A stretch of DNA of 64,000 nucleotides from Paramagnetospirillum magneticum AMB-1 (GCF_000009985.1 NC_007626.1:4519943-4583942), one strand, 5' to 3'; shown: positions 16,892 through 29,563, counted from the stretch's first letter. Translations and numbers: made by a program. The notes: generated by a model not told the origin, from the letters alone.

Positions 16892-17534
16892 CCCGCGTGA
16901 GCGTATTCTGGCCCGCCTGAAGGCCGCCCCTCAGACGGCCGCGCCACTGCGTCCCGACTGGGCGCCGCCCGCCTATGACGCCTCGGCGCGCAAGGCCAAG
17001 TTCAAGGCCATGCTGGAGGCCTCCCACGCAGACGTGCACGAGGTCACCGCCGCCGACTGGCCGCAGCGCCTGAAGACCATCCTGGCCAACAAGGGCGTGG
17101 GCAATATGGTCTATGCCCCGGCCACCCCGGCGGGACGGCAACTGGCCGACTCCTGGGCGGGCAGCGGCCCCGAGCTGCTGGCCTATGATCGCCCGGTGGA
17201 GGACTTCAAGGAAGTGCTGGTCGCCAAGGCCGATGCCGCCCTGACCACCGCCCGGGGCGGAATTGCCCAGACCGGCTCGCTGGTCCTGTGGCCCACCTCG
17301 GACGAGCCCCGGCTGATGAGCCTGCTGCCCCCCATCCACGTGGCCCTGGTGGAGGAGTCCAGCCTGACCGATTCCCTGGCCGAGACCATCCGCGTCCAGG
17401 GCTGGGCATCGGGCATGCCCACCAATGCCGTGCTGGTGTCGGGGCCGTCCAAGACCGCCGACATCGAGCAGACCCTGGCCTATGGCGTCCATGGCCCCAA
17501 GGAACTGATCGTCCTGCTGATCGGGAAAGACTGA
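16884..17534 (+). CDS. lldG: lactate utilisation protein LldG/LutC
   Basis: LldG is the third subunit of the LldEFG lactate oxidase, made of a LUD domain. The 216-residue product shows the family stretches ADAALTTARGGIAQTGSLVLW, then MSLLPPIHVALVEESSL, and the C-terminal SGPSKTADIEQTLAYGVHGP. It has no cysteine clusters, as expected. It overlaps lldF by 8 bp and is followed after 3 bp by the D-lactate dehydrogenase gene, giving a compact four-gene operon. Confidence 0.94.
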   Translation: MNSPRERILARLKAAPQTAAPLRPDWAPPAYDASARKAKFKAMLEASHADVHEVTAADWPQRLKTILANKGVGNMVYAPATPAGRQLADSWAGSGPELLAYDRPVEDFKEVLVAKADAALTTARGGIAQTGSLVLWPTSDEPRLMSLLPPIHVALVEESSLTDSLAETIRVQGWASGMPTNAVLVSGPSKTADIEQTLAYGVHGPKELIVLLIGKD

Positions 17535-17537
17535 AAC

Positions 17538-20348
<2,811 letters not shown>

Positions 20349-20375
20349 GGACTTGCCCGCGCCGGCAGCTCATGC

Positions 20376-20412
20376 CAGCCTCTCCTGCAAATAAATACGC
20401 AAGGAGAGGCTG
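20376..20412 (+). promoter_or_regulatory. hairpin sequestering the ribosome binding site of the enoyl-CoA hydratase gene
   Basis: CAGCCTCTCCT (20376-20386) is perfectly complementary to AGGAGAGGCTG (20402-20412), giving an 11 bp stem with an AT-rich 15 nt loop. The right arm contains the whole AGGAG ribosome binding site of the gene starting at 20415. Such a stem would restrict ribosome access unless melted or bound. It does not look like a terminator, since no T tract follows. Confidence 0.6.
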
Positions 20413-20414
20413 AA

Positions 20415-21179
20415 ATGAGCGAGTTGGTATTGTCCCATGTGGAAGGCGGCGTTCAGGTGGTCCGCATGAACCGCCCGGACAAGAAGAACGCCCTGATCGG
20501 CGAGATGTACGCCGCCCTGGCCGAGGCCTTCGCCAAGGGCGAGGCCGATGACGACGTGAACGTCTTCCTGATCCTGGGCAGCCAGACCGACTTTTCCGCC
20601 GGCAACGACCTGCCTGACTTCCTGACCTGGGAGGCGCTGAGCGGTTCGGTGGCCGACCGCTTCATCCGCGCCGTGGCGGGAGCCAGGAAGCCGGTGGTGG
20701 CGGCCGTGCGCGGCGCGGCCATCGGCATCGGCTCGACCCTGCTGCCCCATTGCGATCTGGTCTATGCCGCGCCGGGAACCCGTTTCCACATGCCGTTCAT
20801 CAATCTGGGCATCGTGCCCGAGGCCGGCTCCAGCCAGACCATGCCCGCCCTCGCTGGTCATCGCCGCGCCGCCGAGATGCTGATGCTGGGCGAGCCCTTC
20901 GGAGTGGACACCGCCGAGGCCGTCGGCCTGATCAACGGCGTGGTGCCGGGCGAGGATCTGGAGGAAACCGCCATGGCGGCGGCCCGCAAGCTGGCGGCCA
21001 AGCCGCGCTCCATCCTGGTGCAGATCAAGGCGCTGATGAAGACTCCGGCCGAGCCGATCATGGATCGCCTGACCCGCGAGGCGGCGGTGTTCGACACCTG
21101 CCTGAAGGGCGAAGCCCTGAATGAGGCCGTCTCCGCCTTCAAGGAGAAGCGGGCACCCGATTTCTCCAAGTGCCGCTAA
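20415..21179 (+). CDS. enoyl-CoA hydratase/isomerase (crotonase) family protein
   Basis: The 254-residue protein has the crotonase fold signatures: NRPDKKNALIGEMY, an oxyanion-hole segment FSAGNDLPDFL, the second oxyanion stretch RGAAIGIGSTLLPHCDLVYA and PFINLGIVPEAGSSQTMPAL with the catalytic-type Glu. The exact acyl-CoA substrate is unclear; the spacing suits either a hydratase or an isomerase acting in fatty acid breakdown. It stands alone 66 bp after the dld stop. Its ribosome binding site is buried in an 11 bp hairpin. It converges on the secreted-protein gene and ends before a stacked-hairpin repeat. Confidence 0.88.
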   Translation: MSELVLSHVEGGVQVVRMNRPDKKNALIGEMYAALAEAFAKGEADDDVNVFLILGSQTDFSAGNDLPDFLTWEALSGSVADRFIRAVAGARKPVVAAVRGAAIGIGSTLLPHCDLVYAAPGTRFHMPFINLGIVPEAGSSQTMPALAGHRRAAEMLMLGEPFGVDTAEAVGLINGVVPGEDLEETAMAAARKLAAKPRSILVQIKALMKTPAEPIMDRLTREAAVFDTCLKGEALNEAVSAFKEKRAPDFSKCR

Positions 21180-21256
21180 TGCGGCCGGGAGGGCCGCGCT
21201 CCTGGACCAAACCAGAGCGCGGGCATCCTGTCCTTTCCCTTACCCCGCTTGCGCGG

Positions 21257-21378
21257 CAGGGCTACCGCCCTGGCCCGTTCGAAGGCACAGCCTCCGAACC
21301 ACCAGATTCTTTATAAAAACTGAAGGGTTCTGGAAGCCGTGCTTCCCGATTGGGGGATCGGGGGCAAACGCCCCCGAT
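21257..21378. repeat. stacked-hairpin repeat at a convergent junction (copy 2)
   Basis: Four stems follow in the same layout as copy 1: CAGGGC/GCCCTG, TTCG-AGGC/GCCT-CGAA, GGAAGC/GCTTCC and ATCGGGGGC/GCCCCCGAT. The AT-rich patch TTTATAAAA lies between stems 2 and 3. It separates the crotonase gene from the convergent secreted-protein gene. Confidence 0.7.
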
Positions 21379-21409
21379 GGAGAGCTCTCCGCAACCTGCC
21401 TGCAGGATC

Positions 21410-22018
21410 CTACTTCTTCATGATCCGGCTGACCGACAGCATGGCCTCCATGGGTCGGCGGCCGGGGGCGGAGATCGAGGTGACCAGGGCCAGAGGCTGG
21501 CTGCCGTCCTCGGCGAAGCGCCGGCCCAGATCGCGGGCGAACCAGTCGGCGGGCATCAGATAGTAGTCGCTGATCAGCTGACCGGCCTCGTCGCGGGCTT
21601 CGAGCGCCAGCAGTTGCGCGCCGCCCTTCAGCCCCCCCTTTTCCACCATGGCCAGAAGATGTCGCTGCAGCGAGGTGGCGTCGCCGTATTCGGACCAGAC
21701 CGTACAGATGCCGTCCTTGCCCGCCACCAGGGTAACGGCCCCCAGGCCGGGGCGGCGCAGCACGCGAACCAAACCCTGACGTCCCGTCAGAAAGGTCTCG
21801 GCCACCTCGGGCGCCACATCGGTGAAGCCGAACTCGCCGGTAGGCGAGGCGGCGGTGATGATGGCGTTGTAATCACCCACGTTGAGCACGCAGATGCGTC
21901 CCAGCACCGCCACCGCCAGCCGCGACGTCTCGTCGCGGGTGGCCAGACCGCCCATGGTCTGGGCCTGGGCCGGCAGGGCCAGCAGAACCAGCAGCAATGT
22001 GGCGAGTATCCGGCTCAT
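21410..22018 (-). CDS. secreted protein of unknown function, paralogue of its upstream neighbour
   Basis: I do not recognise a named function. The 202-residue product has a clear signal peptide (1-20, MSRILATLLLVLLALPAQAQ). The mature part shares a sparse pattern with the next gene: FLTGRQGL, a central DGICTVW with the only conserved Cys context, a late Arg, then LALVTSISAPGRRP. Both mature proteins are about 170-180 residues, so the pair is likely an old tandem duplication. It overlaps its neighbour by 4 bp (ATGA type) and sits last in a hemerythrin-containing gene set. Periplasmic location is likely. Confidence 0.7.
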   Translation of the reverse strand: MSRILATLLLVLLALPAQAQTMGGLATRDETSRLAVAVLGRICVLNVGDYNAIITAASPTGEFGFTDVAPEVAETFLTGRQGLVRVLRRPGLGAVTLVAGKDGICTVWSEYGDATSLQRHLLAMVEKGGLKGGAQLLALEARDEAGQLISDYYLMPADWFARDLGRRFAEDGSQPLALVTSISAPGRRPMEAMLSVSRIMKK

Positions 22019-22605
22019 GGCTGCCTCACTCCGATGGTGATGATGGCCTGAAGATCGGGATTGGCGCTTTCCGAGGTGGTGACGATCACCCGCAGCCCGG
22101 TGGGCTCGGCCCCGTGCGTCTTGACCAGTTCATCGCGGTACGTGGCGGTGGGCGTAAGGTCGAGAAAGCGCGAGGTCAGCGGTCCGTTGCTCTCGCGCCC
22201 GCCGGCCTGGACATTGAAATAGCGCCCGACCGCCGCCTTCAGGTCTTTTTCCACCTGGGCATTGATGGCGGAGGTGGAGACCCGACGGACAAAGACCGCG
22301 CATTGATCGTCCTTGGTCAGCAGCGCCAGGGTGACGCCGGCATCCTCGCGCAGATAGGCCTCGCCCGGACGGCCCTGGAGAAACGGCTTGGCCGCCTGAT
22401 CGGACAGGCGGGGAAGGTAGAGGTCTCCGCCGGGCTGCAACCGCTGCCTCAGCTTGTCCAGCGCCCCCACATGGGCGGCGCAGCCCAGCACGAAGGTGGC
22501 CGAAGCGATCTCGGCCACGTTGCGCGGCGGCTCGGCGGCCGAGACGGGCTGGACCGCCACGGCGGCGGCCATGCCGAGGGCTAGGAACAGCCGGCTCATG
22601 CGCAT
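22015..22605 (-). CDS. secreted protein of unknown function, paralogue of its downstream neighbour
   Basis: From the ATG at 22605 (22599 also possible) the product is about 196 residues, with a signal peptide ending near VSAAEPP (residue 23). The mature domain has FLQGRPGEAYL, DDQCAVFV and TGLRVIVTTSESANPD, matching the neighbour's FLTGRQG, DGICTVW and LALVTSIS segments in order. No enzyme motif is seen. The start overlaps the end of the hemerythrin gene by 10 bp, so the two are probably translated together. Confidence 0.7.
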   Translation of the reverse strand: MRMSRLFLALGMAAAVAVQPVSAAEPPRNVAEIASATFVLGCAAHVGALDKLRQRLQPGGDLYLPRLSDQAAKPFLQGRPGEAYLREDAGVTLALLTKDDQCAVFVRRVSTSAINAQVEKDLKAAVGRYFNVQAGGRESNGPLTSRFLDLTPTATYRDELVKTHGAEPTGLRVIVTTSESANPDLQAIITIGVRQP

Positions 22606-23018
22606 TGCCGGGGCACGAAGGTCTTGATCCGCATATCCTGCTGCGTCACATGCTCCACCAGGGCCTCCATCAAGGCGTGGGCGCCCAGCAGGCAATCGAG
22701 CAGGCAATCGGCGGCATGGATTTCCGCAACCACGGACTCGGTCCTGGCCAGCAGGCGCTCGTGCTCCTGCTGGTGGATGGGCAGGGCGGGAAAGCCGATG
22801 CGGGCCATCAATCGCTCCTCGTCGGCGAAATGGGTACGCAGATTGGTGATGAACGCGCTGCAATAGGCGACGATTTCATCCTTGGGCTCCTCCGAGGCCA
22901 GGGCGGCGCGCAGGGCGGCCGCCTCCTCGAAGAAGGCGCGATGCTGGGCATCCACCAGGGGATCGCCCAGGGCGAACTCCTCGCTCCACCGGTATTGCCA
23001 TAATGCGTTGCCGCTCAT
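22596..23018 (-). CDS. bacteriohemerythrin
   Basis: This 140-residue single-domain protein reversibly binds O2 at a non-heme di-iron centre. All seven expected ligands are in place: H26, H63, E67, H82, H86, H123 and D128, in the order DAQH, HFADEERLM, HQQEH and HVTQQD. It has no signal peptide and is likely cytoplasmic. Roles known for the family are O2 storage, delivery or sensing in microaerophiles. It follows the ferritin-like gene by 6 bp and overlaps the secreted-protein gene. A second hemerythrin domain is fused to the chemoreceptor at 48556. Confidence 0.93.
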   Translation of the reverse strand: MSGNALWQYRWSEEFALGDPLVDAQHRAFFEEAAALRAALASEEPKDEIVAYCSAFITNLRTHFADEERLMARIGFPALPIHQQEHERLLARTESVVAEIHAADCLLDCLLGAHALMEALVEHVTQQDMRIKTFVPRQCA

Positions 23019-23024
23019 GACCCC

Positions 23025-23855
23025 TTACACTCCCGAACCCATGGCCGACTGGCGCGAACGTTGCTGCATCTTGCCCCAGGCGAAATCCCGGGCCCGTCGT
23101 CCCAGCCAGCCCCGGGGATCAAGCCCCACCGCCTTGACCACCATGCTGGCCGCCCGCTCGGCATGCACCTTGCCATAAAGTGCATAGGCACGCGAGGCAT
23201 AGGCGGCGTTGCAGCGCCGCCGGTCGTAAACCGCCTCCTCGGGCTCATTGGCCGCGAACCAGGCATAGGCCAACTCGTCGTCGTCGCTTTCGCGGATACG
23301 CCCCACCGCCACCAGGGCCCGGCGCCAGACCGGCAGCCGATCCCGCCCCTGGCGATGGCGCATGGCGGTGTAGAACAGCTTGTAATGCCGGAACTCGTCG
23401 CCGGCAATGCGATGGCACAGCTCGCGCAGCACCGGCTCCCGGGTAGCGTCGCGAACGGCGCAATAAAAGGACGAGGTTCCGGTCTCGACGATGCAGCGGG
23501 CCAGCAATTCGCCGGTGACCGATCCCCGCACCGAGGTTTCGGCATCCACCGGGATGCGGTAGCCGTCGGTGAACCGCTGGAACCGCCGGGCGAAGACAAA
23601 GGAAGGATCGGCCATCTCGGCATAGCGGCCCAGGGCCTCGCCGTGGCGGATCTCGTCGGCCCGCCACTGTTCGAGGATGGCGACGAAGGCGGGATCATCA
23701 CGGAACACCCGGGCAAGATACAAGGTGTAGTCGGCAGCATTGCGCTCGACCATGGCGGCGGCCTTGATCACCTTCAGGATACCGTCGTTCACCTGACCGG
23801 GATCGAACCGGTCCCAGGCGATGTCGTCGGCGCTCCATCCCGTCCTGCCTTGCAT
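23025..23855 (-). CDS. ferritin-like di-iron domain protein
   Basis: From the ATG at 23855 (GGGAG about 8 nt upstream) the product is 276 residues; a TTG at 23906 would add 17. Two helix pairs carry Glu plus ExxH motifs: AAMVERNAADYTLYL with ADEIRHGEALGRY, then IVETGTSSFYCAV with GDEFRHYKLFY. This is the ferritin-like four-helix di-iron arrangement. The specific reaction is unknown; an oxidase, oxygenase or iron-handling role is possible. It begins just past the atp terminator and leads the ferritin-like/hemerythrin/secreted-pair series. Confidence 0.75.
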   Translation of the reverse strand: MQGRTGWSADDIAWDRFDPGQVNDGILKVIKAAAMVERNAADYTLYLARVFRDDPAFVAILEQWRADEIRHGEALGRYAEMADPSFVFARRFQRFTDGYRIPVDAETSVRGSVTGELLARCIVETGTSSFYCAVRDATREPVLRELCHRIAGDEFRHYKLFYTAMRHRQGRDRLPVWRRALVAVGRIRESDDDELAYAWFAANEPEEAVYDRRRCNAAYASRAYALYGKVHAERAASMVVKAVGLDPRGWLGRRARDFAWGKMQQRSRQSAMGSGV

Positions 23856-23910
23856 GTCCGCTCCCGCGTGAAGCCCCCATTCTGTGGCAAGAAAGGGGAT
23901 TTTCAAGACA

Positions 23911-23941
23911 AAAGGGCCGCCCCCGGCGGGAGCGGCCCTTT
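23911..23941 (-). terminator. terminator of the atp operon
   Basis: AAAGGGCCGC and GCGGCCCTTT form a perfect 10 bp stem around an 11 nt loop. Read on the minus strand it ends in CCCTTTTGTCTT. It lies 22 bp after the atpC stop. Confidence 0.85.
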
Positions 23942-23962
23942 CGCGAAACGATGATGCGCCGA

Positions 23963-24364
23963 TCAGGCGACCGCGGCGGCCATGGCTTCGGCCACCAGCA
24001 TCAGGCGGCCGGCATGGGCCTTGTCCCGATCCGACTTGGCGTCGTCCAGGGCTTCCTTGGCGGCCTTCTTGCGGGCTTCGGCCATCTCAGCGGTCAGTTC
24101 GCCCACCGGAATGGCTTCCTCGGCCAGGACGGTGATGCGCTCTTCGTTGACCTCAGCGAAACCGCCGGCCACGAAAACCGAGGACGAGACCTTGCCGCCG
24201 TCATGGATGTCGATGACACCCGGACGCACGGTGGTGATCATCGGGGCGTGCAGGGCCAGGGCACCGAAATCGCCTTCGGCTCCGGGCACCACGACCATGT
24301 CCACCTTGGACGAAACCAACAGCTTCGCCGGGGACACCAATTCGAACTGAATCTTCTCGGCCAT
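23963..24364 (-). CDS. atpC: F1 ATP synthase epsilon subunit
   Basis: Epsilon sits on the central stalk with gamma and inhibits ATP hydrolysis. The 133-residue product has the N-terminal beta sandwich (KIQFELVSPAKLLVS, VVPGAEGDFGALALHAPMIT) and a C-terminal helical hairpin rich in Ala, Glu and Lys. It is the last gene of atpHAGDC and is separated from atpD by 70 bp that holds a UUCG-capped hairpin. Confidence 0.96.
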   Translation of the reverse strand: MAEKIQFELVSPAKLLVSSKVDMVVVPGAEGDFGALALHAPMITTVRPGVIDIHDGGKVSSSVFVAGGFAEVNEERITVLAEEAIPVGELTAEMAEARKKAAKEALDDAKSDRDKAHAGRLMLVAEAMAAAVA

Positions 24365-24390
24365 GCCGCGAGTCCTTCAACTTTTTTAGC

Positions 24391-24414
24391 GGCGGGTCCC
24401 CGAAGGAACCCGCC
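24391..24414 (-). promoter_or_regulatory. UUCG-capped hairpin between atpD and atpC
   Basis: In the mRNA (minus strand) GGCGGGTTCC and GGGACCCGCC pair around a TTCG tetraloop closed by C-G, giving 10 pairs with one G-T wobble. It is followed by GCTAAAAAAG before the atpC start. The hairpin could protect the upstream mRNA or lower atpC translation. Confidence 0.6.
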
Positions 24415-24434
24415 CCTAATTATTCCCGAAAGCC

Positions 24435-25859
<1,425 letters not shown>

Positions 25860-25879
25860 GGTGTGCTCCTAGTCTTCCG

Positions 25880-26764
25880 TCACAGCGCTTCGGCGCCGGA
25901 GATGATTTCGATCAGTTCCTTGGTGATCTGGGCCTGGCGCGACCGGTTGTACTTGATCGCCAAGGCATTGATCATGTCGCCCGCATTACGCGTCGCGTTG
26001 TCCATCGCGGTCATGCGCGCGCCCTGCTCCGAAGCCTGGCTTTCCAGCAGGGCACGGAACATCTGGGTCGCCAGATTGCGCGGCAGGATTTCGGCCAGGA
26101 TTTCTTCTTCGCTGGGCTCGAACTCGTAGATGGCCTTCGGTCCGGTCTCGGACTTGGCGGCCTGCTCGGGCACCGGGAAGGGAATCACCTGCTGGCGGGT
26201 CACTTCCTGGGCGATGGCCGACTTGAACTTGTTGTAGACCACGGTGCAGACATCGAATTCCTCCGCATCGAACATGGCGGAGATCTGCGACGCGACCTGA
26301 TCGGCCTCGGCGAAGACGATGCCCTTGCGGCCCAGGTTCTCGAAGCCCTCGATCATGTACTGGCCATAGTCACGGCGCAGCTGCTCGCGGGCCTTGCGGC
26401 CCACCGGCATGATCTTGATGGTCTTGCCCTGCTTCAGCAGATCAGCGGCCATCGCCTTGGTGGCGCGGACGATGCTCGAATTGAAGCCGCCGCACAGACC
26501 GCGATCGGCGGTCACCGCGACAAGCAGATGCACCTTGTCGAATCCGGTGCCGGAGATCATGCGGGGCGCACCCGACTGGCCAGCCAGCGAGGCGGCCAGG
26601 GTGCCCAGCATGCGCTCCATGCGCTCGGCGAACGGCCGTGCCGCTTCCGCCGCGGTTTGCGCGCGGCGGAGCTTCGAGGCAGCGACCATCTTCATGGCGG
26701 ACGTGATCTTGCGCGTCGATTTGACGCTCACGATCTTCATCCGCAGGTCCTTGAGACTCGCCAT
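25880..26764 (-). CDS. atpG: F1 ATP synthase gamma subunit
   Basis: Gamma is the rotating central shaft. The 294-residue product begins MASLKDLRMKIVSVKSTRKI and ends ARQAQITKELIEIISGAEAL, both family signatures that form the coiled-coil shaft. TADRGLCGGFNSSI is the conserved central motif. It lies 22 bp after atpA in the operon. Confidence 0.97.
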   Translation of the reverse strand: MASLKDLRMKIVSVKSTRKITSAMKMVAASKLRRAQTAAEAARPFAERMERMLGTLAASLAGQSGAPRMISGTGFDKVHLLVAVTADRGLCGGFNSSIVRATKAMAADLLKQGKTIKIMPVGRKAREQLRRDYGQYMIEGFENLGRKGIVFAEADQVASQISAMFDAEEFDVCTVVYNKFKSAIAQEVTRQQVIPFPVPEQAAKSETGPKAIYEFEPSEEEILAEILPRNLATQMFRALLESQASEQGARMTAMDNATRNAGDMINALAIKYNRSRQAQITKELIEIISGAEAL

Positions 26765-26786
26765 AACCTAAACTCCCACGGGACGG

Positions 26787-28316
26787 TTAAGCGAAGGTCT
26801 TGGAGAACGCGTCGAGGAACGCCTTGAGCTTCTCTTCGGTCTGGGCGCTGATCTGCTTCTCGGTGGCGATGGCGGTCAGAATTTCCGGCGCCTTCGACTT
26901 GATTTCCGACAGCAGGGACGACTCGAAGCGGCCGACCTGGCGCACGTCGATCTTGTCCAGATAGCCCTTCACGCCGGCGTAGATGGAAATGACTTCCTCT
27001 TCCGTCGCCATGGGCGAGAACTGCGGCTGCTTCAGCAGCTCGGTCAGACGCGCGCCACGGGCCAGCAGCTTCTGGGTGGCCGGATCCAGGTCGGAAGCGA
27101 ACTGCGCGAAGGCAGCCATTTCACGATACTGGGCCAGTTCCAGCTTGATCGAGCCCGCAACCTGCTTCATCGCCTTGATCTGGGCGGCGGAGCCGACGCG
27201 CGACACCGACAGACCGACGTTCACGGCGGGGCGGATGCCCTTATAGAACAGTTCGGTTTCCAGGAAGATCTGGCCGTCGGTGATCGAGATCACGTTGGTG
27301 GGGATGTAGGCCGACACGTCGTTGGCCTGGGTCTCGATGACCGGCAGAGCGGTCAGCGAGCCGGCGCCGGCGGCGTCGCCCATCTTGGCGGCGCGCTCGA
27401 GCAGGCGCGAGTGCAGGTAGAACACGTCGCCGGGATAGGCTTCGCGGCCCGGCGGGCGGCGCAGCAGCAGCGACATCTGACGGTAGGCGACGGCCTGCTT
27501 GGACAGATCATCATAGATGATCAGGGCATGCATGCCGTTGTCGCGAAAATACTCGCCCATGGTGCAGCCGGCGTAGGGGGCGATGAACTGCAGCGGAGCG
27601 GGCTCCGACGCGGTCGCGGCCACCACGATGGTGTAGTCCATGGCGCCGTAATCGGTCAGGGTCTTGACGATCTGGGCGACGGTGGAGCGCTTCTGACCGA
27701 CGGCGACGTAGATGCAGAACAGCTTCGCCTTCTCGTCGTTGGCGTCATGCCAGCGCTTCTGGTTGATGATGGTGTCGACCAGGATGGCGGTCTTGCCGGT
27801 CTGGCGATCGCCGATGACCAGCTCGCGCTGACCGCGGCCGATGGGGATCAGGGCGTCCACGGCCTTGATGCCGGTGGACATGGGCTCGTGCACCGACTTA
27901 CGCGGAATGATGCCCGGGGCCTTGACGTCCACGCGCTGGCGCGAAGCAGCCTCGATGGGGCCCTTGCCGTCGATGGGATTGCCGAGAGCGTCGACGACGC
28001 GGCCCAGCAGGCCCTTGCCGACCGGAACGTCCACGATGGAGCCGGTCCGCTTGACGACGTCGCCTTCCTTGATGTTGCGGTCGTCGCCGAAGATCACGAC
28101 ACCGACATTGTCGGTCTCGAGGTTCAGCGCCATACCCTTGATGCCACCCGGGAATTCGACCATCTCGCCGGCCTGGACCTTGTCGAGGCCGTGCACGCGG
28201 GCGATGCCGTCACCGACAGACAGCACCTGACCGACCTCGGCAACTTCCGCCTCGGTCCCGAAGGTGGCGATCTGTTGCTTGAGGATTGCGGAGATTTCCG
28301 CGGCGCGGATTTCCAT
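26787..28316 (-). CDS. atpA: F1 ATP synthase alpha subunit
   Basis: Alpha forms the non-catalytic nucleotide sites and contributes the arginine finger to beta. The 509-residue protein has the P-loop GDRQTGKTAILVDTI, Walker B ALIIYDDLSKQAVAYR and NVGLSVSRVGSAAQ with the conserved Arg. Its ATG shares a base with the atpH stop codon, so translation is coupled. Confidence 0.98.
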   Translation of the reverse strand: MEIRAAEISAILKQQIATFGTEAEVAEVGQVLSVGDGIARVHGLDKVQAGEMVEFPGGIKGMALNLETDNVGVVIFGDDRNIKEGDVVKRTGSIVDVPVGKGLLGRVVDALGNPIDGKGPIEAASRQRVDVKAPGIIPRKSVHEPMSTGIKAVDALIPIGRGQRELVIGDRQTGKTAILVDTIINQKRWHDANDEKAKLFCIYVAVGQKRSTVAQIVKTLTDYGAMDYTIVVAATASEPAPLQFIAPYAGCTMGEYFRDNGMHALIIYDDLSKQAVAYRQMSLLLRRPPGREAYPGDVFYLHSRLLERAAKMGDAAGAGSLTALPVIETQANDVSAYIPTNVISITDGQIFLETELFYKGIRPAVNVGLSVSRVGSAAQIKAMKQVAGSIKLELAQYREMAAFAQFASDLDPATQKLLARGARLTELLKQPQFSPMATEEEVISIYAGVKGYLDKIDVRQVGRFESSLLSEIKSKAPEILTAIATEKQISAQTEEKLKAFLDAFSKTFA

Positions 28317-28870
28317 TATCCAACCCCTTTCATAGCGAGCTTGAGATGCTGCAGCTTCGTCTTCAGCGAGCTGTCAACCATGCGGGAACCGACCTGAACC
28401 ACCAGGCCGCCCAGCAAGCTGGGATCAACCTTGACGTCGACGGCGACATTGCCGCCGAAGGCTGCCTTAAGGGCGGTGGTAAGGGCGTCTTGCTGGGCCG
28501 GCGAGAGAGCCACGGCGGAAGCCACCGTCGCGGACTTTTCCCCGCGACGGGCCGCCAACCGGCCAAGATAGGATGCAATCACCCCCGAAAGGGTGTGCAG
28601 CCGGCGGTTTTGAGCCGCCAGACCAAGAAATTTGTTCGTCAGCTCGGAAAAGCCGGCGGCCTTGGCAACGGCGGAGATCGCCTTGCCCTGGTCGTTGCGG
28701 CTCAGCACGGGGCTGTCGACGACGCGGCGCAGGTCCGCGCTTTCGCGCAGCATGGCCTGGAGCGTCTTGAGATCACCGGCAACCTGGTCGAGCGAGCCGG
28801 AAGAATCGGCCAACTCGAAGAGAGCGGTGGCATAGCGGTCGGCGATCACGCCAATAGTTTCGGAAGGCAC
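28316..28870 (-). CDS. atpH: F1 ATP synthase delta subunit
   Basis: Delta links F1 to the peripheral stalk. The 184-residue product has the N-terminal helical bundle (ADRYATALFELA) and the C-terminal signature DPSLLGGLVVQVGSRMVDSSLKT, split here by family-typical spacing. It is the first gene of the F1 operon. The absence of Fo genes (a, b, c) next to it is normal for alphaproteobacteria, which encode Fo elsewhere. Confidence 0.95.
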   Translation of the reverse strand: MPSETIGVIADRYATALFELADSSGSLDQVAGDLKTLQAMLRESADLRRVVDSPVLSRNDQGKAISAVAKAAGFSELTNKFLGLAAQNRRLHTLSGVIASYLGRLAARRGEKSATVASAVALSPAQQDALTTALKAAFGGNVAVDVKVDPSLLGGLVVQVGSRMVDSSLKTKLQHLKLAMKGVG

Positions 28871-29192
28871 CTGGGCAAGTCCTTGGATAGGGTCGAACCG
28901 GCAGCCGTAACCTATTGAAAGGCAACATAATTCTGGCGCCTGCAGGATTAGCCCCCCTGTCGGCGCGTCGGTTAACTAGCACATAGAGTTTTGCGTTGCA
29001 AGACGAGTCCTGCCCATTCGGGGGAGGAGAGCGAATTATCCTTCATCCGCCGGGCGCGCCACTGCACGCCAAAACAAGGGTGGGGGCCTGGGTGGGACGA
29101 CCTACCCGTCCGCCACATTTTTTTTCGTGCCGGCGGACCCGCGGTGCTAATCTTGGGCGGCCGCCGCCCCGTCTTGCCCCTTCGAGGACCCC
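28871..29192. other. divergent intergenic region between atpH and the zinc-ribbon gene
   Basis: This 322 bp stretch holds the presumed atp promoter on the minus strand; TTGCAA about 120 nt upstream of atpH, with TAGTTA 17 nt later, is a weak candidate. On the plus side GTCCGCC (about 29109) pairs with GGCGGAC (about 29135) around a T-rich segment containing TTTTTTTT, which resembles a hairpin with an unusual T-rich loop. No coding sequence is convincing. Confidence 0.4.
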
Positions 29193-29426
29193 ATGCCCTA
29201 CTACACCTTCCGCTGCACCGGCTGCGGCACCGAGTTCGAGACCCTGGTCCGCTCCTCCGACGCGTCCCCGGCCTGCCCCCAATGCGGCAGCCAGGCCCTG
29301 GAGCGCCAGATGGGCGCCACCGCCCCCGCCGCCAAGACGCCCGGCGTGGTGAGCCAGGCCCGCGCCCGGGCGGCCCGCGAGGGCCATTTCAGCAATTACG
29401 CCCGGTCAGAGATCAAGCGAAAATAG
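29193..29426 (+). CDS. FmdB-type zinc ribbon protein
   Basis: The 77-residue product has the FmdB/CxxC-CxxC regulatory zinc ribbon: PYYTFRCTGCGTEFETL and ACPQCGSQALERQ supply the four Cys. The tail is Ala/Arg-rich and ends SEIKRK. GAGGA lies 4 nt before the ATG. Members are widespread, and their function is not settled; zinc binding is the only safe inference. It is a single gene divergent from the atp operon. Confidence 0.88.
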   Translation: MPYYTFRCTGCGTEFETLVRSSDASPACPQCGSQALERQMGATAPAAKTPGVVSQARARAAREGHFSNYARSEIKRK

Positions 29427-29563
29427 CGCCACCATTCCGATAGTGTCGCTATAAACGCATCACATCGCCGACAGCGCCATTACCGGGGAAGTCAGGCGTT
29501 ATGAGGGAGAGTCGGCGCGTCCCGATACGGGTAATACGCCGACCATCCGATGTTAGGCCCGCC

